Positions 27,873-36,255 of a DNA stretch of 64,000 nt are shown here, piece by piece (within the stretch, counting starts at the first letter, position 1; the number at the start of each line of letters is the position of its first letter). The DNA is from Leifsonia shinshuensis (GTDB lineage Bacteria; Actinomycetota; Actinomycetes; Actinomycetales; Microbacteriaceae). The translations under genes and the position numbers were made by a program. The stretch is from contig NZ_JAHHZQ010000001.1 of the NCBI RefSeq assembly GCF_022606355.1, positions 930,001 to 994,000 on the forward strand, read 5' to 3'. Below the pieces are notes generated by a model, which saw only the letters and a program-made list of their open reading frames with translations, did no database searches and was not told the origin of the DNA.

Positions 27873-28475
27873 TCAGACTGGTTGCAGCTCGGGCAGACCG
27901 GTGCGGAGCTCGACCGGCAGGTGCCCGAGGTCGTTGTGCACCACGAGCACGGGAGGCTTCGCCGACCGCACCCGGATGATGGTGAGGCCGCAGTTGGCCT
28001 GGTTCAGCCCGAGCCAGCGCCAGGCCGGAGCGTCGAAGACGTGCCGCACGAACCAGCCGATGACGAAGTTGTGCGTGACGAGGAGGTCGTGCCTGTCGCC
28101 CATCGCCGGCGTCAGGAACTCGTGGACGGCATCCTCCATCTGGGCCCGACCCGCCTCGATCTCGGCCTCGGTGACCGAGCCGAAGAACGACTCGAAAGCC
28201 TTGGGCATGTCGGGAGTCGGCCCCGACGGGATGCAGTCGAACAGCAGGCTCGACGGCTCCGGCTCGACCGACGGCATGCGCTCGGCGATGATCGAGGCGG
28301 TCTCCGCAGCGCGCACCAGCGGGGAGTGGTACATCCCCGTGAACGGGACCCCGCTCAGCCGGTCGGCGACGAGCTGGGCCTGGCGCTTGCCGCGCGGCGA
28401 CAGCGGACCGTCGGGGAGACCGTGCTCGGCATCCTGTTGCTCGCCGTGACGCACGAGGTAGAGGTAATGAGGCAC
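27873..28475 (-). CDS. Histidine phosphatase family protein
   Basis: The 200-residue branched phosphoglycerate-mutase-like protein has phosphorylated-His motif LVRHGEQ at residues 7-13, Arg in HSPLVRAAETA near 53 and the second catalytic His in VTHNFVIG. The physiological phosphatase substrate is unknown. The start is GTG at 28475. It follows the M16 protease gene by 38 nt and is probably co-transcribed with it. Confidence 0.88.
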   Translation of the reverse strand: MPHYLYLVRHGEQQDAEHGLPDGPLSPRGKRQAQLVADRLSGVPFTGMYHSPLVRAAETASIIAERMPSVEPEPSSLLFDCIPSGPTPDMPKAFESFFGSVTEAEIEAGRAQMEDAVHEFLTPAMGDRHDLLVTHNFVIGWFVRHVFDAPAWRWLGLNQANCGLTIIRVRSAKPPVLVVHNDLGHLPVELRTGLPELQPV

Positions 28476-28513
28476 GGGACAGACCTTTCGATGGAACGGG
28501 AGGGAGGGCCGGG

Positions 28514-29863
28514 TCAGGAGACCAGGCCCGCGAAGACGTCGTCGTCGACGCCTCCGACCGCAGAGACGGAGACCGGGCGCTGCGCCAGATCGCGGGCGAG
28601 CTCTTGCACGTCGTCGACCGTGACGAGGTGCAGACGACGGAGGCTCTCGTCGAGGTCGGCGAACTCCCCCAGGCTGATCTCGGCCCGGCCGAGACGGGAC
28701 ATGCGGGTGTCGGAGTCTTCGAGGGCGAGCGCGGCGCCGCCGGAGAGCTGACCCACCGCACGGCGGAGCTCCTCGGGTGTCACCCCGCCGTCGGCGAGGC
28801 GATGCAACTCGGCGAGCATCAGCTCGGTGACCTGGCGGGCCTTCGCGGGGGCGCAGCCCGCGAACAGGCCGTAGACGCCGGCGTCGGAGTACGAGCCGGA
28901 GAACGAGTACACCGAGTACGCCAGACCGCGCTTCTCGCGCACTTCCTGGAACAGCCGGCTCGACATCCCGCCGCCGAGGACGGAGTTGAGCACGCTCATC
29001 GTCGTCCTGCGCTCATCGGTCGCCACGATCCCCGGCAGGCCGATGATGATGTTGGCCTGCTCGATGGGGCGCTGCACCGTGACCACGCCCGCGGAGCGCT
29101 GCACGGTGGCCGGGGTCGTGGAGCGACGGGCGACGGGTGCCGCCTCCTCGTCACGGTCCCAGCCGGCAGCGTCCAGCGCGCGCTGCACGCCCGCCACGAG
29201 GACGTCATGGTCGACGGCGCCTGCAGCGGTGATGACGAGGTCGCGCGGGCGGTAGTTGGCCCGGTAGTGGCGCCAGACGGCGTCGCGGGACGCAGCGCGG
29301 ATCGTCTCCGGCCGGCCCCCGATGGGGCGACCGAGCGGGTGATCGCCCAGAACGGCGGTGAAGAGGCGGTCGTTGGCGACGTCGGCGGGATCGTCCTCGG
29401 CCATCGAGAGTTCTTCGAGGATGACGCCGCGCTCGTTCTCGAACTCGGTCGGGTCGAGAACCGACGAGGTGAGCATGTCGCCGATGACCTCGACCGCCAT
29501 CGGGAGGTCGCGATCCTGCACCTTGGCGTAGTAGCAGGTGTACTCCTTGGCCGTCATGGCGTTGTGCTCGCCGCCGACGGAGTCGAACGAGACGGCGATG
29601 TCGAGCGCGGTGCGCGTTCCGGTGCCCTTGAACAGCAGGTGCTCGAGGAAGTGTGTGGAGCCGAGACTGCCGGGCACCGCCTCCGTCTCGTCGCGGGAGC
29701 CGACGGCGACCCAGTAGCCGAGCGTGGCGCTGCGCGAACCGGGCACGTGCTCGCTGAGGATCCGCACCCCGCTCGGGAGGATCGTGCGGCGGACCAGCGC
29801 GTCACCCGAAGCTGCGAATGCGAGATCGGCCAGACCGAGCGGGAGGTCGACTGCGCTGTTCAT
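28514..29863 (-). CDS. M16 family zinc metallopeptidase
   Basis: A 449-residue peptidase of the mitochondrial-processing-peptidase/PepR group. The inverted zinc motif HFLEH is at 71-75 and the third ligand Glu lies in ENERGVILEE near 150, so it should be active. The C-terminal half has GGGMSSRLFQEVREKRGLAYSVYSF. I chose the ATG at 29863 over one 57 nt upstream: TAGGGT (29871-29876) lies 7 nt before it. Its place near dapB is conserved in actinobacteria, where it usually follows pnp. Confidence 0.92.
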   Translation of the reverse strand: MNSAVDLPLGLADLAFAASGDALVRRTILPSGVRILSEHVPGSRSATLGYWVAVGSRDETEAVPGSLGSTHFLEHLLFKGTGTRTALDIAVSFDSVGGEHNAMTAKEYTCYYAKVQDRDLPMAVEVIGDMLTSSVLDPTEFENERGVILEELSMAEDDPADVANDRLFTAVLGDHPLGRPIGGRPETIRAASRDAVWRHYRANYRPRDLVITAAGAVDHDVLVAGVQRALDAAGWDRDEEAAPVARRSTTPATVQRSAGVVTVQRPIEQANIIIGLPGIVATDERRTTMSVLNSVLGGGMSSRLFQEVREKRGLAYSVYSFSGSYSDAGVYGLFAGCAPAKARQVTELMLAELHRLADGGVTPEELRRAVGQLSGGAALALEDSDTRMSRLGRAEISLGEFADLDESLRRLHLVTVDDVQELARDLAQRPVSVSAVGGVDDDVFAGLVS

Positions 29864-29920
29864 CCCCTCCACCCTACGCCAGCGGCCCTTCGAAGGCGGA
29901 GATCGCGAATATGAGGACAA

Positions 29921-29947
29921 ACAGACTGGTCTGTCTACTGCTATACT
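29921..29947 (+). promoter_or_regulatory. Promoter and operator of the tetR gene at 30049
   Basis: ACAGAC-TG-GTCTGT (29921-29934) is a perfect inverted repeat and TATACT (29942-29947) a strong -10 box. The palindrome lies in the -35/-10 spacer, so the regulator, probably the TetR protein itself, would block this promoter. It could also reach the divergent M16 promoter at 29871. Confidence 0.55.
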
Positions 29948-29954
29948 GATCTCA

Positions 29955-29994
29955 CCACCCTGACCGGTCGTCCCCCCTAGGACCGGTCGGGTGG
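29955..29994 (+). promoter_or_regulatory. Leader hairpin with paired GACCGGTC palindromes
   Basis: CCACCC then GACCGGTC (29955-29969) pair with GACCGGTC then GGGTGG (29981-29994) with one bulged T, making a 14-bp stem and an 11-nt C-rich loop. The GACCGGTC boxes are themselves palindromic, 19 nt apart. It may be a leader terminator or a second operator. Confidence 0.4.
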
Positions 29995-30048
29995 GTCTCG
30001 CACCACCAGAGCGGAGGCCACGCCTCCTTGTTGAGAGGAGACGACCGG

Positions 30049-30633
30049 ATGGTCGTAAGTGCCCGAGCGACCATCCGGCCGCCCGCGCCGTCGAAGATCA
30101 AGATCCTCGCCACAGCGGACGAGCTCTTCTATCAGGAGGGCATCCACACCGTCGGCGTCGACCGGATCATCGCAGGAGCCCGCGTCACGAAGGCGACGTT
30201 CTACAAGCACTTCCGCTCGAAGGATCTGCTCATCATCGCCTACGTCGAGGGCCGCGACCGCCAGGTCCGCGACTGGTTCGCCGAGCAGGAGCGCGAGGCG
30301 GACGATCCGAAGGCGATCGCGCGAGCCCTCGTCGACTCCATCAACACCGAAGCGATCCAGCCGGGCTTCCGCGGCGACCCGTTCATCAACGCCGCCGCCC
30401 AGTTCGCCGACGAGAACCACCCGGTTCGGGTCGCGGTGACCGCGCACCGCGATTGGTACGCCAAGCACATCGAGGAGCTGTTCCGCCAGATCGGGCACCC
30501 CCGGCCGGGCGATGCGGCGGACGACCTGATCCTGGCGCGCGACGGCGCCCTGGCCGGCGGCTACGTCGGCGACCCGATCGCCGCGGGCGCGGCCCTGCAC
30601 CGCGCGCTCGACCGCATCCTGTCCGAGGCGTAG
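30049..30633 (+). CDS. TetR family transcriptional regulator
   Basis: A 194-residue regulator with the N-terminal TetR HTH at about residues 15-62 (ILATADELFYQEG, VTKATFYKHFRSKDLL) and a ligand-binding C-terminal domain. The ATG at 30049 has GAGAGGAG 8 nt upstream; alternative TTG codons just before it are unlikely. A palindrome at 29921-29934 in its promoter is the probable autoregulatory site. Its other targets are unknown; the divergent M16 gene is the nearest candidate. Confidence 0.88.
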   Translation: MVVSARATIRPPAPSKIKILATADELFYQEGIHTVGVDRIIAGARVTKATFYKHFRSKDLLIIAYVEGRDRQVRDWFAEQEREADDPKAIARALVDSINTEAIQPGFRGDPFINAAAQFADENHPVRVAVTAHRDWYAKHIEELFRQIGHPRPGDAADDLILARDGALAGGYVGDPIAAGAALHRALDRILSEA

Positions 30634-30645
30634 GCCGATTCGCGT

Positions 30646-30856
30646 GGTGACCGTCACTCCGGAGATCCGGCGCGCTCACCGCGTGTCGTGACCGTAACTC
30701 CGGAGAACCGCCCCGCGAGCGAGCGGATCTCCGGAGTTGCCGATGAGGGTCAGGCGCATGCCCGTCACCAATTCCGGAGACTCGGCCTCGTCAGTGTCGA
30801 TTCTCCGGAGGCACGGGCGATTTGACGGCGCGTCGCCCATGGTCTCCGGAAATACA
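30646..30856. repeat. Cluster of six CTCCGGAG-type palindromes between convergent genes
   Basis: The core TCCGGA occurs at 30658, 30699, 30730, 30773, 30804 and 30845, with intervals of 41, 31, 43, 31 and 41 nt, a symmetrical pattern. Copies 1 and 2 share a 23-nt near-repeat beginning GTGACCGT. Copies 2 and 3 pair over 11 bp (AACTCCGGAGA, 30696-30706, with 30728-30738), and copies 4 and 5 over at least 7 bp. It lies between the ends of the tetR and aldo/keto reductase genes, where a bidirectional terminator is expected. Confidence 0.8.
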
Positions 30857-30864
30857 GACGCGGA

Positions 30865-32025
30865 TTACTCGGAGACGCGGTCGAGCTCGAGCATCTGCGC
30901 TCGGGTGAGCCGGATGCCGGCGGCGGCCATCAGGCCGTCGACCTGCTCGGGGCGGCTCGCGCTGGCGACCGGCGCCACGATGGTGCGCTTGGCGAGCAGC
31001 CACGCGATCGACACGCTCGCGGGCGACACGCCGTGCTCGGCGGCGATGCGGTCGAGGACGGCCAGGACGCGCATCCCCTTGCGGTTGACGTACGCCGAAG
31101 CCCGCACACTGCGTGCGTCGGCGCTCAAGTCGGACTTGGAGCGGTACTTGCCGGTGAGGAAGCCGTTGGCCAGCGCGTAGTACGGCATCACGGCGAGGCC
31201 CTGCGCCGCCGCGACGATGCGCAGCGCGCTCTCGAACTCGGCCCGGTGCATCAGGTTGTACTGGGTCTGGATCGCCACGAACTTGGGCAGACCGGACGAC
31301 GCCATGATGCGCGCCTCGATCAGCCGGTCGGCACTGAAGTTGGAGGCCGCCAGGTAGCGGACCTTGCCCGACTCGATGAGCCACTCGGCGGTCGCCAGGC
31401 TGTCTTCGAGCGGCACCTCGGGGTCATCGTCGTGGAAGTAGAGCAGGTCGAGGTGATCGGTCTGCAGGCGCTCGAGGGAGGCCTCGACGGCGCGGACGAT
31501 GCTGACCGATCCGAGGCCGGGGTTCTCGTGGTGGCGGCCCACCTTGGTCGCGACGACGACGTCATCGCGGTTGCCGCGCTCGCGCAGCCACTTGCCGATC
31601 AGGACCTCGCTGCGGCCGCCGACGTAGCTGTCGGCCGTGTCGATGAAGTTGCCGCCGAGCGCCGCGAAGCGGTCGAGGATGGCGAGCGAGGTGTCGCCGT
31701 CGGCCGTCCAGCCGAACACGCTGGCGCCGAGCGACAGCGGGTAGACCGCGAGGTCGCTCTCTCCGATGCGGCGCGGAGCGATGATCGAGAGCGGAGCCGT
31801 GCGCTCGAGCCGGGTGTCGATGTCGAGAGGGCCGCCCGTGTCGGTCGAGGGCTCGACGAAGCCGTCGCCGGGGACGGACGCGCGGGGCGCCGTCGTCGCC
31901 GGAGCGGCGGTCACCGAGGGCGTCGGCAGAGCCGGAGCGGCGTCGTCGGAGGCGGACCGCGTGGCGGCGGCCGGCGCGCGGAGCCCCACGGTCTCGAGCA
32001 GGCGCAGGGGAAGAAGCTGTGGCAT
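30865..32025 (-). CDS. Aldo/keto reductase with N-terminal extension
   Basis: NAD(P)H-linked oxidoreductase of the AKR superfamily. It has 386 residues; the barrel begins near residue 83 (RRIGESDLAVYPLSLG). The catalytic tetrad is present: Asp and Tyr in DTADSYVGGRSE, Lys in VATKVGRHH and His in LYFHDDDP. The first ~80 residues are Ala/Pro/Thr-rich and unrelated to the fold. The ATG at 32025 has a GGGGAGGGGG run 5 nt upstream. The substrate is unknown. Stands alone. Confidence 0.88.
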   Translation of the reverse strand: MPQLLPLRLLETVGLRAPAAATRSASDDAAPALPTPSVTAAPATTAPRASVPGDGFVEPSTDTGGPLDIDTRLERTAPLSIIAPRRIGESDLAVYPLSLGASVFGWTADGDTSLAILDRFAALGGNFIDTADSYVGGRSEVLIGKWLRERGNRDDVVVATKVGRHHENPGLGSVSIVRAVEASLERLQTDHLDLLYFHDDDPEVPLEDSLATAEWLIESGKVRYLAASNFSADRLIEARIMASSGLPKFVAIQTQYNLMHRAEFESALRIVAAAQGLAVMPYYALANGFLTGKYRSKSDLSADARSVRASAYVNRKGMRVLAVLDRIAAEHGVSPASVSIAWLLAKRTIVAPVASASRPEQVDGLMAAAGIRLTRAQMLELDRVSE

Positions 32026-32196
32026 CTCATCCCCCTCCCCACCGCTCGAGCGGCAACTCACGCGAAACGTCGAACTCGGGCCTCGAATCGATTCGAGTGT
32101 GCTCTGCTCTGGAACGTTAAGGGCAGAGTACGGCATGCCGCCGACACCGCACGACCAAACCGGTGAACGGCGCCAGAATCGTTCATCACAGTTTCA

Positions 32197-33024
32197 TCAC
32201 GGCGTGTCGCGCGCCCGGCGGAGGACCGCCCGAGCGTGTTCCACGACCGGCCCGTCGACCATCCGGCCGCGGTGCCGGAACACTCCCCCGCCCGCGGCCT
32301 CCGCCGCCGCCAGCAGCTCGACGGCCTCCGTGAGCTGCTCGTCGCTCGGCAGATACGCGCCCCGCACGGTCTCCACCTGCGAGGGGTGGATGCAGGCCGT
32401 CGCGGCGAAGCCGACGGCCACCGCGTCCTCCGTCTCGGCGGCGAGGCCGACCAGGTCGGCGATGTCGAGATGCACGGTGTCGATCGCCGATCTGCCGGCG
32501 GCACCGGCCGCGAGCAGCACCTCCGAGCGCGCGTGCCGCGCGACGTCGCGATAGCGGCCGTCGGCGTGCCTGCTGGAGGTGCCGCCGAGCGAGGCGATCA
32601 GATCCTCCGCGCCCCACATCAGTGCCACGACCCCGTCCGCCGAGGCGAGCTCGCCCGCGGCGCGCACGCCGGCAGCCGTCTCGCAGAGTGCGATCATCTC
32701 GAGACCGCCCAGCGCCGCGAGGTCGCCGACCCCCTCGGCCTTGGGGAGCATCACTGCGCGGTACGGAGTGTGATCGAGCGCGGCGAGATCCGCCGCCTGG
32801 TCGTCGGTTCCCGAGGGATTGACTCGGACGATCACCCGCGCCGGATCGAGGTCGGAGGCGACGATCGCCTCCCGGGCGACACCACGGCGGGCGGGGTCGA
32901 CCGCGTCCTCGAGGTCGAGGATGACCGCGTCGGCGCGCTCCAGCGCCTTGTCATAGCGGTCGGGCCGATCGGCCGGGCAGAACAGCAGTGCCGGACCCCA
33001 CGGGAAGACGGCCGGCCCCGTCAC
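32197..33024 (-). CDS. citE: HpcH/HpaI (CitE-like) CoA-ester lyase
   Basis: A 275-residue CitE-family aldolase that cleaves beta-hydroxyacyl-CoA thioesters, starting with FPWGPALLFCPADRPDRYDKAL and including LDLEDAVDPARR and the metal Glu in ALCETAAGVRAA. Mycobacterial homologues in the same operon position cleave HMG-CoA and citramalyl-CoA. Here it would split HMG-CoA to acetyl-CoA and acetoacetate, replacing a classical HMG-CoA lyase. The GTG at 33024 overlaps the MaoC stop by 4 nt. Last gene of the catabolic operon. Confidence 0.85.
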   Translation of the reverse strand: MTGPAVFPWGPALLFCPADRPDRYDKALERADAVILDLEDAVDPARRGVAREAIVASDLDPARVIVRVNPSGTDDQAADLAALDHTPYRAVMLPKAEGVGDLAALGGLEMIALCETAAGVRAAGELASADGVVALMWGAEDLIASLGGTSSRHADGRYRDVARHARSEVLLAAGAAGRSAIDTVHLDIADLVGLAAETEDAVAVGFAATACIHPSQVETVRGAYLPSDEQLTEAVELLAAAEAAGGGVFRHRGRMVDGPVVEHARAVLRRARDTP

Positions 33025-33509
33025 AGTTCCGCCGCCCCGAGGTGGGCGTCCCTGCACCACACCATCACCTGGCGGGTCGCCGTGGCGACGACCACGCCGT
33101 CCTGGTTGCGTCCGGTGTGCTCGAGGGTGACGATCCCCTGGCCCGGCCGGGAGGCCGACAACCGCTTGGCCGTCACCACGGTCTCCGAGTAGAGCGTGTC
33201 GCCGTGGTACAGCGGGTGCGGGAACGCGACCTCCGAGAAGCCCAGGTTCGCGACGATCGTGCCCTGGGTCAGCTGGGCGACCGACGCACCGACGATCGTC
33301 GCGAGCGTCCACATCGAGTTCATCAGGCGTTCCCCGAACGGCTGGCGCGCCGACCAGGCCGCATCGAGATGCAGTGCCTGCGTGTTCATCGTGAGCGTGG
33401 TGAAGAGGACGTTGTCCGCCTCCGTCACGGTGCGTCCGGGCCGGTGGAGGTAGCGGGTCTCCAGCTCGAACTCCTCGTAGTAGAGCCCGCGCTGCTCGAT
33501 CTCTTTCAC
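33021..33509 (-). CDS. MaoC family acyl-CoA hydratase
   Basis: A 162-residue hot-dog-fold protein of the MaoC type. The hydratase motif region is LHLDAAWSARQPFGERLMNS near residue 46 and YHGDTLYSETVVTAKRLS follows near 100. In this operon it may hydrate 3-methylglutaconyl-CoA (or itaconyl-CoA), the step between the carboxylase and the CitE lyase. That assignment is inferred from context. It lies 13 nt after scoB and overlaps citE. Confidence 0.87.
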   Translation of the reverse strand: MKEIEQRGLYYEEFELETRYLHRPGRTVTEADNVLFTTLTMNTQALHLDAAWSARQPFGERLMNSMWTLATIVGASVAQLTQGTIVANLGFSEVAFPHPLYHGDTLYSETVVTAKRLSASRPGQGIVTLEHTGRNQDGVVVATATRQVMVWCRDAHLGAAEL

Positions 33510-33522
33510 GACAGGGCCTCCT

Positions 33523-34170
33523 TCACGAAGCCGTCTCCAGCTCCACGTCGAGCGGAGCGCCCGTCGCCGCGACGACCTCCTCGACCGTCACCCCCGGCGC
33601 GGTCTCGCGCAGGACGAGCCCGTCCGGCGTCACGTCGATGACGGCGAGGTCGGTGATGATCCGGTCGACGCAGCCCGTGCCGGTCAGCGGCAGCGTGCAC
33701 TCCGCGAGGATCTTGGGCCGGCCCTCCCTGTCGACGTGCTCCATCATGACGATGAGCCGCTTGGCGCCGAAGACCAGGTCCATCGCGCCGCCCATCCCCT
33801 TGACCATCTTGCCGGGGATCATCCAGTTGGCCAGGTCGCCGGAGGCCGAGACCTCCATCGCGCCGAGCACCGCGACGTCCACGTGGCCGCCGCGGACCAT
33901 GCCGAACGACAGAGCGGAGTCGAAGAACGCGGCGCCGCGCTCGACGGTGACGGTCTCCTTGCCCGCGTTGATGAGGTCGGGATCCACCTCGGCCTCGGCC
34001 GGGTACGGCCCGACGCCGAGCACGCCGTTCTCGGAGTGCAGGATGACCTCGACGCCCTCCGGGATGTAGTTCGGGATGAGGGTCGGCATGCCGATGCCGA
34101 GGTTCACGTACTGGCCGTTCTCCAGCTCGCGTGCGACGCGCGCGGCGAGCTCGGTGCGGGTGAGGCTCAT
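33523..34170 (-). CDS. scoB: 3-oxoacid CoA-transferase subunit B
   Basis: The catalytic subunit of a class I CoA-transferase activating acetoacetate with succinyl-CoA. It has 215 residues. The active-site Glu is in [10 protein letters not shown] near residue 46, and [16 protein letters not shown]-type glycine motifs are present ([15 protein letters not shown]). Its ATG overlaps the scoA stop by 4 nt, ensuring equal production of both subunits. Confidence 0.93.
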   Translation of the reverse strand: MSLTRTELAARVARELENGQYVNLGIGMPTLIPNYIPEGVEVILHSENGVLGVGPYPAEAEVDPDLINAGKETVTVERGAAFFDSALSFGMVRGGHVDVAVLGAMEVSASGDLANWMIPGKMVKGMGGAMDLVFGAKRLIVMMEHVDREGRPKILAECTLPLTGTGCVDRIITDLAVIDVTPDGLVLRETAPGVTVEEVVAATGAPLDVELETAS

Positions 34171-34937
34171 CGGGCGCTCCCTTCCGGAACCGCGGCGACG
34201 GTGCGCCGTTCGATCCGCTTCTCGACGTCGGGCGCGTGCACCACCCGCTGGACGAAGATCCCCGGCAGGTGGACGTCCCCGGGCGAGAGCTCGCCGGGTT
34301 CGACCAGCTCCTCCACCTCGGCGATGGTGATGCCGCCCGCCATCGCCGCGAGCGGGTTGAAGTTCATGGCGGCGGCGTGGAAGACCAGGTTGCCGTGCCG
34401 GTCACCCTTCGCCGCGTGCACGAGTGCGAAGTCGGGTCGCAGGGAGCGCTCCAGCACGTAGGACGCCCCGTCGAACTCGCGCACCTCCTTCGGCTCGCTC
34501 GCGACAGCGACGGAGCCGTCGGCGTTGTAGCGGCGCGGGAGGCCGCCGAGCGCGATCTGGGTGCCGACGCCGGCGGGCGTGTAGAACGCCGGGATGCCGG
34601 CACCGCCCGCGCGCAGCTTCTCGGCGAGCGTGCCCTGCGGGGTCAGCTCCACCTCCAGCTCGCCCGACAGGAACTGCCGCGCGAACTCCTTGTTCTCACC
34701 GACGTACGAGCTGATCATCTTGCGGATCCGCCGCTGTGCGAGCAGCAGCCCGAGGCCCCAGTCGTCCACTCCGCAGTTGTTGCTGACCACTTCCAGGTCG
34801 GTCGTCCCGGCCTCCAGCAGCGCCTGGATGAGCGCGCTCGGGATGCCGCACAGCCCGAACCCGCCCACGGCGAGGCTGCTGCCGCTCGCGATGTCGGCCA
34901 CGGCCTCCCCCGCGCTCGCCACCGTCTTGTCGATCAC
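34167..34937 (-). CDS. scoA: 3-oxoacid CoA-transferase subunit A
   Basis: The CoA-binding subunit of the class I acetoacetate:succinyl-CoA transferase. It has 256 residues. The GGFGLCGIP motif near residue 25 and [16 protein letters not shown] near 110 are characteristic. With ScoB it would convert acetoacetate from HMG-CoA cleavage to acetoacetyl-CoA. It lies 112 nt downstream of the acyl-CoA dehydrogenase gene, with a repeat/hairpin region between, so expression of this half of the cluster may be partly separate. Confidence 0.92.
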   Translation of the reverse strand: MIDKTVASAGEAVADIASGSSLAVGGFGLCGIPSALIQALLEAGTTDLEVVSNNCGVDDWGLGLLLAQRRIRKMISSYVGENKEFARQFLSGELEVELTPQGTLAEKLRAGGAGIPAFYTPAGVGTQIALGGLPRRYNADGSVAVASEPKEVREFDGASYVLERSLRPDFALVHAAKGDRHGNLVFHAAAMNFNPLAAMAGGITIAEVEELVEPGELSPGDVHLPGIFVQRVVHAPDVEKRIERRTVAAVPEGSAR

Positions 34938-34960
34938 CAGAGACTCCTCTCAGCTCGCCA

Positions 34961-35034
34961 GCGAGCACAGGGAATGCGAGCACAGGGAAACTGTCGCAGA
35001 TCATGCAGGAAAGGAACAGATTTCCTGTGCTCGC
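34961..35034 (-). repeat. Tandem 15-nt repeat with inverted partner in the catabolic cluster
   Basis: GCGAGCACAGGGAA occurs at 34961-34974 and again at 34976-34989. An inverted copy (TTTCCTGTGCTCGC, 35021-35034) can pair with either over 11 bp. Two mutually exclusive hairpins are possible between the acyl-CoA dehydrogenase and scoA genes. Confidence 0.6.
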
Positions 35035-35049
35035 GGGCTGCGGACACGG

Positions 35050-36255
35050 TCAGGACTCGAAGCCGAGGGCACGGGAGACGATCATGAGCTGGACCTCGGA
35101 GGTGCCCTCGCCGATCTCGAGGATCTTCGAGTCGCGGTAGTGCCGGGCGACCGGGTTCTCGTTGAGGAAGCCGTAGCCGCCGAAGATCTGGGTCGCGTCG
35201 CGGGCGTTGTCCATCGCGGCCTCGCTGCCGACGAGCTTGGCGATGGAGGCCTCCATCTTGAACGGCACGCCGGCGATCAGCTTGAACGCCGCGTCGTAGT
35301 AGGCGAGCCGCGCCGTGTGCACCCTGGCCTGCATGCGCGCGATCGTGAACGCGATGTGCTGGTTGGAGCCGATCGGGCGCCCGAAGACGTTGCGGCTCTT
35401 CGCGTAGCGGACGGCCTCCTCCAAGCAGCCCTGCGCCGCTCCGGTGCAGAGCGCGGCGAACGCCACCCGGCCCTCGTCGAGGGTCGTCAGGAAGTTCGCG
35501 TACCCGCGGCCCCGCTCGCCCAGGAGGTTGGCCTCCGGGACGTGCACGTCGGTCAGCGTGAGCGGGTGCGTGTCCGAGGTGTGCCAGCCGACCTTGTCGT
35601 AGACCGGCTCCGCGGTGAAGCCGGGCGTCCCGCTCGGGACGATGATCGCCGAGAGCTCCTTCTTGATCGAGCCGTCGGCACGGCGGTCCTCCCCGGTCAC
35701 GGCGGTGATCGTCACGAGCCTGGTGATCTCGGAGCCGGAGTTGGTGATGAACTGCTTGGTGCCGTTGATCACCCACTCGCCGTCGCGGAGCACGGCAGTG
35801 GTCTTGGTGCCGGAGGCGTCCGACCCGGCGTCGGCCTCCGTCAGGCCGAACCCGGCGAGCGCCTCGCCCCGGGCCAGCATGGGCAGCCACTGCTGCTTCT
35901 GCTCCTGCGTGCCGTTGCGGAAGATCGGCATGGCGCCGAGCCCGACCCCCGCCTCCAGCGTGACTCCGATCGACTGGTCGACCCGGCCGAGCTGCTCGAC
36001 GGCGAGGCACAACGACAGGTAGTCCTTGCCCTGGCCGCCGTACTCCACCGGGAACGGGAGGCCGAAGAGACCCATCCGGCCCATCTCGGCGATGATGCCG
36101 TACGGGAGGCTGCGCTTGGTGTCGTACTCGTAGGCGGCCGGCGCGACGACGGTGTCGGCGAACTCGCGCACGTCGTCGCGGAGTCGGCGCTGCTCGTCGG
36201 TGAGCTCGAAGCCGGCGACGTCGGCGTCGGCCGGGCGGGACAGCTGCATGGTCAT
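35050..36255 (-). CDS. Acyl-CoA dehydrogenase (isovaleryl-CoA dehydrogenase-like)
   Basis: FAD-dependent dehydrogenase of 401 residues. FAD/substrate motifs are GFGLTEADAGSDASGTKT near 136 and QIFGGYGFLNENPVARHYRDSK near 362, and the C-terminal IGEGTSEVQ is standard. Genes for biotin carboxylase and carboxyltransferase subunits lie immediately upstream with overlapping ends, as for the mycobacterial FadE19 in the leucine pathway, so isovaleryl- or another branched acyl-CoA is the likely substrate. The ATG at 36255 overlaps the accA1 stop by 4 nt. Confidence 0.9.
   Translation of the reverse strand: MTMQLSRPADADVAGFELTDEQRRLRDDVREFADTVVAPAAYEYDTKRSLPYGIIAEMGRMGLFGLPFPVEYGGQGKDYLSLCLAVEQLGRVDQSIGVTLEAGVGLGAMPIFRNGTQEQKQQWLPMLARGEALAGFGLTEADAGSDASGTKTTAVLRDGEWVINGTKQFITNSGSEITRLVTITAVTGEDRRADGSIKKELSAIIVPSGTPGFTAEPVYDKVGWHTSDTHPLTLTDVHVPEANLLGERGRGYANFLTTLDEGRVAFAALCTGAAQGCLEEAVRYAKSRNVFGRPIGSNQHIAFTIARMQARVHTARLAYYDAAFKLIAGVPFKMEASIAKLVGSEAAMDNARDATQIFGGYGFLNENPVARHYRDSKILEIGEGTSEVQLMIVSRALGFES

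Noticed and set aside
30646-30856. CRISPR-like array
   Set aside because: The units are short palindromes in mixed orientation and not identical direct repeats with unique spacers; no cas genes are nearby.
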